From Microbacterium sp. T32 (GTDB lineage Bacteria > Actinomycetota > Actinomycetes > Actinomycetales > Microbacteriaceae), in contig NZ_LQQP01000011.1 in the NCBI RefSeq assembly GCF_001619615.1, positions 21,783 to 85,782 of the forward strand: a DNA stretch of 64,000 nt, in the 5' to 3' direction. Under the pieces are notes generated by a model. The model saw nothing but the letters and a program-made list of their open reading frames with translations. It was not told where the DNA came from and did no database searches. The translations under genes and the position numbers were made by a program. Every line of letters begins with the position of its first letter. Within the stretch, counting starts at the first letter, position 1. Positions 63,667 through 64,000 of this stretch are shown one piece after another.

Positions 63667-63993
63667 CTACGCGGTCGAGCCGCCCGGACGCAGCATGACG
63701 ATCGACGTCCCGGCATCCTCACGTGCGACGAGGAGTTGACGCGCGCGGGGCTGGATCCACGGAGCGGCACCGATGATCAGCTGGGTCAGTTTCTTGATGC
63801 CGGCGTCGGACCACCGTCGCACCGTGCGCGGGTCGACGAGCCGGGTGAGCGCTACCCCGACGTCGTGATTTCCGAGCGCACGCACGATGAAACTCGCCGT
63901 GGCCAACTTGATGTCATCGAGCGGCCCGTACGCCTTCCGGAGACTCCGGAGTTCCCGTTCGATGCCCTCCCGCGCGGGGTGGTGGCTCGTCAC
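63667..63993 (-). CDS. Hypothetical protein, possible HTH; may extend beyond the window
   Basis: 108 aa from a GTG at 63993; the frame has no stop before the right edge, so the true start may lie outside. Basic helical N-terminus (EGIERELRSLRKAYGPL), and a central segment VALTRLVDPRTVRRWSDAGI that looks like a recognition helix region, as in Xre/ParS-like proteins. No domain assigned. It lies upstream of, and on the same strand as, the acyltransferase/E1-like pair. Confidence 0.6.
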   Translation of the reverse strand: MTSHHPAREGIERELRSLRKAYGPLDDIKLATASFIVRALGNHDVGVALTRLVDPRTVRRWSDAGIKKLTQLIIGAAPWIQPRARQLLVAREDAGTSIVMLRPGGSTA

Positions 63994-64000
63994 GTCGCCG

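Overview
The window is a 64 kb chromosomal stretch of a very GC-rich actinobacterium, most likely a Microbacterium or close Microbacteriaceae relative. Supporting this are two Lsr2 paralogues, class Ib ribonucleotide reductase (nrdHIEF), HspR-type HAIR operators, many GTG starts, many leaderless genes (TANNNT hexamer, six bases, start codon), and a heavily repeated GGATGCC/GGCATCC word. I see no tRNA, rRNA, insertion sequence, integrase, CRISPR array or replication origin. Very long antisense ORFs are shadows caused by base composition.

Layout. 1-1.8 kb: NarL-type two-component pair, response regulator cut by the left edge. 2-4.2 kb: two tandem AraC-type regulators. 4.2-9.7 kb: MmsAB/ChvE-like monosaccharide ABC importer with its LacI regulator and two matching operators. 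9.7-13 kb: M20 peptidase, Gfo/Idh/MocA oxidoreductase, NYN-domain protein. 13-17.2 kb: ATP-dependent DNA ligase with a hydrolase-like partner, divergent from a RecQ-like helicase. 17.3-25.8 kb: DoxX protein, two overlapping luciferase-like oxidoreductases, ClpC-type ATPase under two HAIR sites, membrane proteins, an rRNA-type methyltransferase. 25.9-28.9 kb: FUSC protein, ribokinase, nucleoside hydrolase.

29.0-31.5 kb holds a compact three-gene cassette of visibly lower GC and no assigned function (MBL-fold hydrolase plus two unknown proteins, coupled starts), lodged between nucleoside salvage and ribonucleotide reductase genes. It is the best candidate for an acquired, undescribed system. 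31.7-35.6 kb: nrdHIEF with NrdR-box-like sites. 35.9-43.3 kb: MFS transporter, alpha/beta hydrolase, acyl-CoA dehydrogenase, DUF445, gamma-glutamylcyclotransferase, SixA phosphatase, TetR/SDR pair. 43.4-49.8 kb: LacI-controlled sugar ABC importer lacking its ATPase, with a debranching-type glycosidase. 49.9-54.8 kb: YbaK-like deacylase, Leu/Val-type dehydrogenase, acetolactate decarboxylase between two lsr2 genes, amino-acid permease. 54.9-61.9 kb: regulator/SDR pair, MacAB-like export operon, TetR, azoreductase/HxlR pair.

The right end (61.9-63.6 kb) carries an overlapping pair: a LuxI/FeeM-like acyltransferase and an E1/ThiF-like adenylyltransferase without visible zinc cysteines, behind a direct-repeat site. 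This is a second candidate for an undescribed small-molecule or conjugation system. Nearly all convergent gene ends share long GC-rich stem-loops, two of them with the same TGTCCAnGACACGC core.
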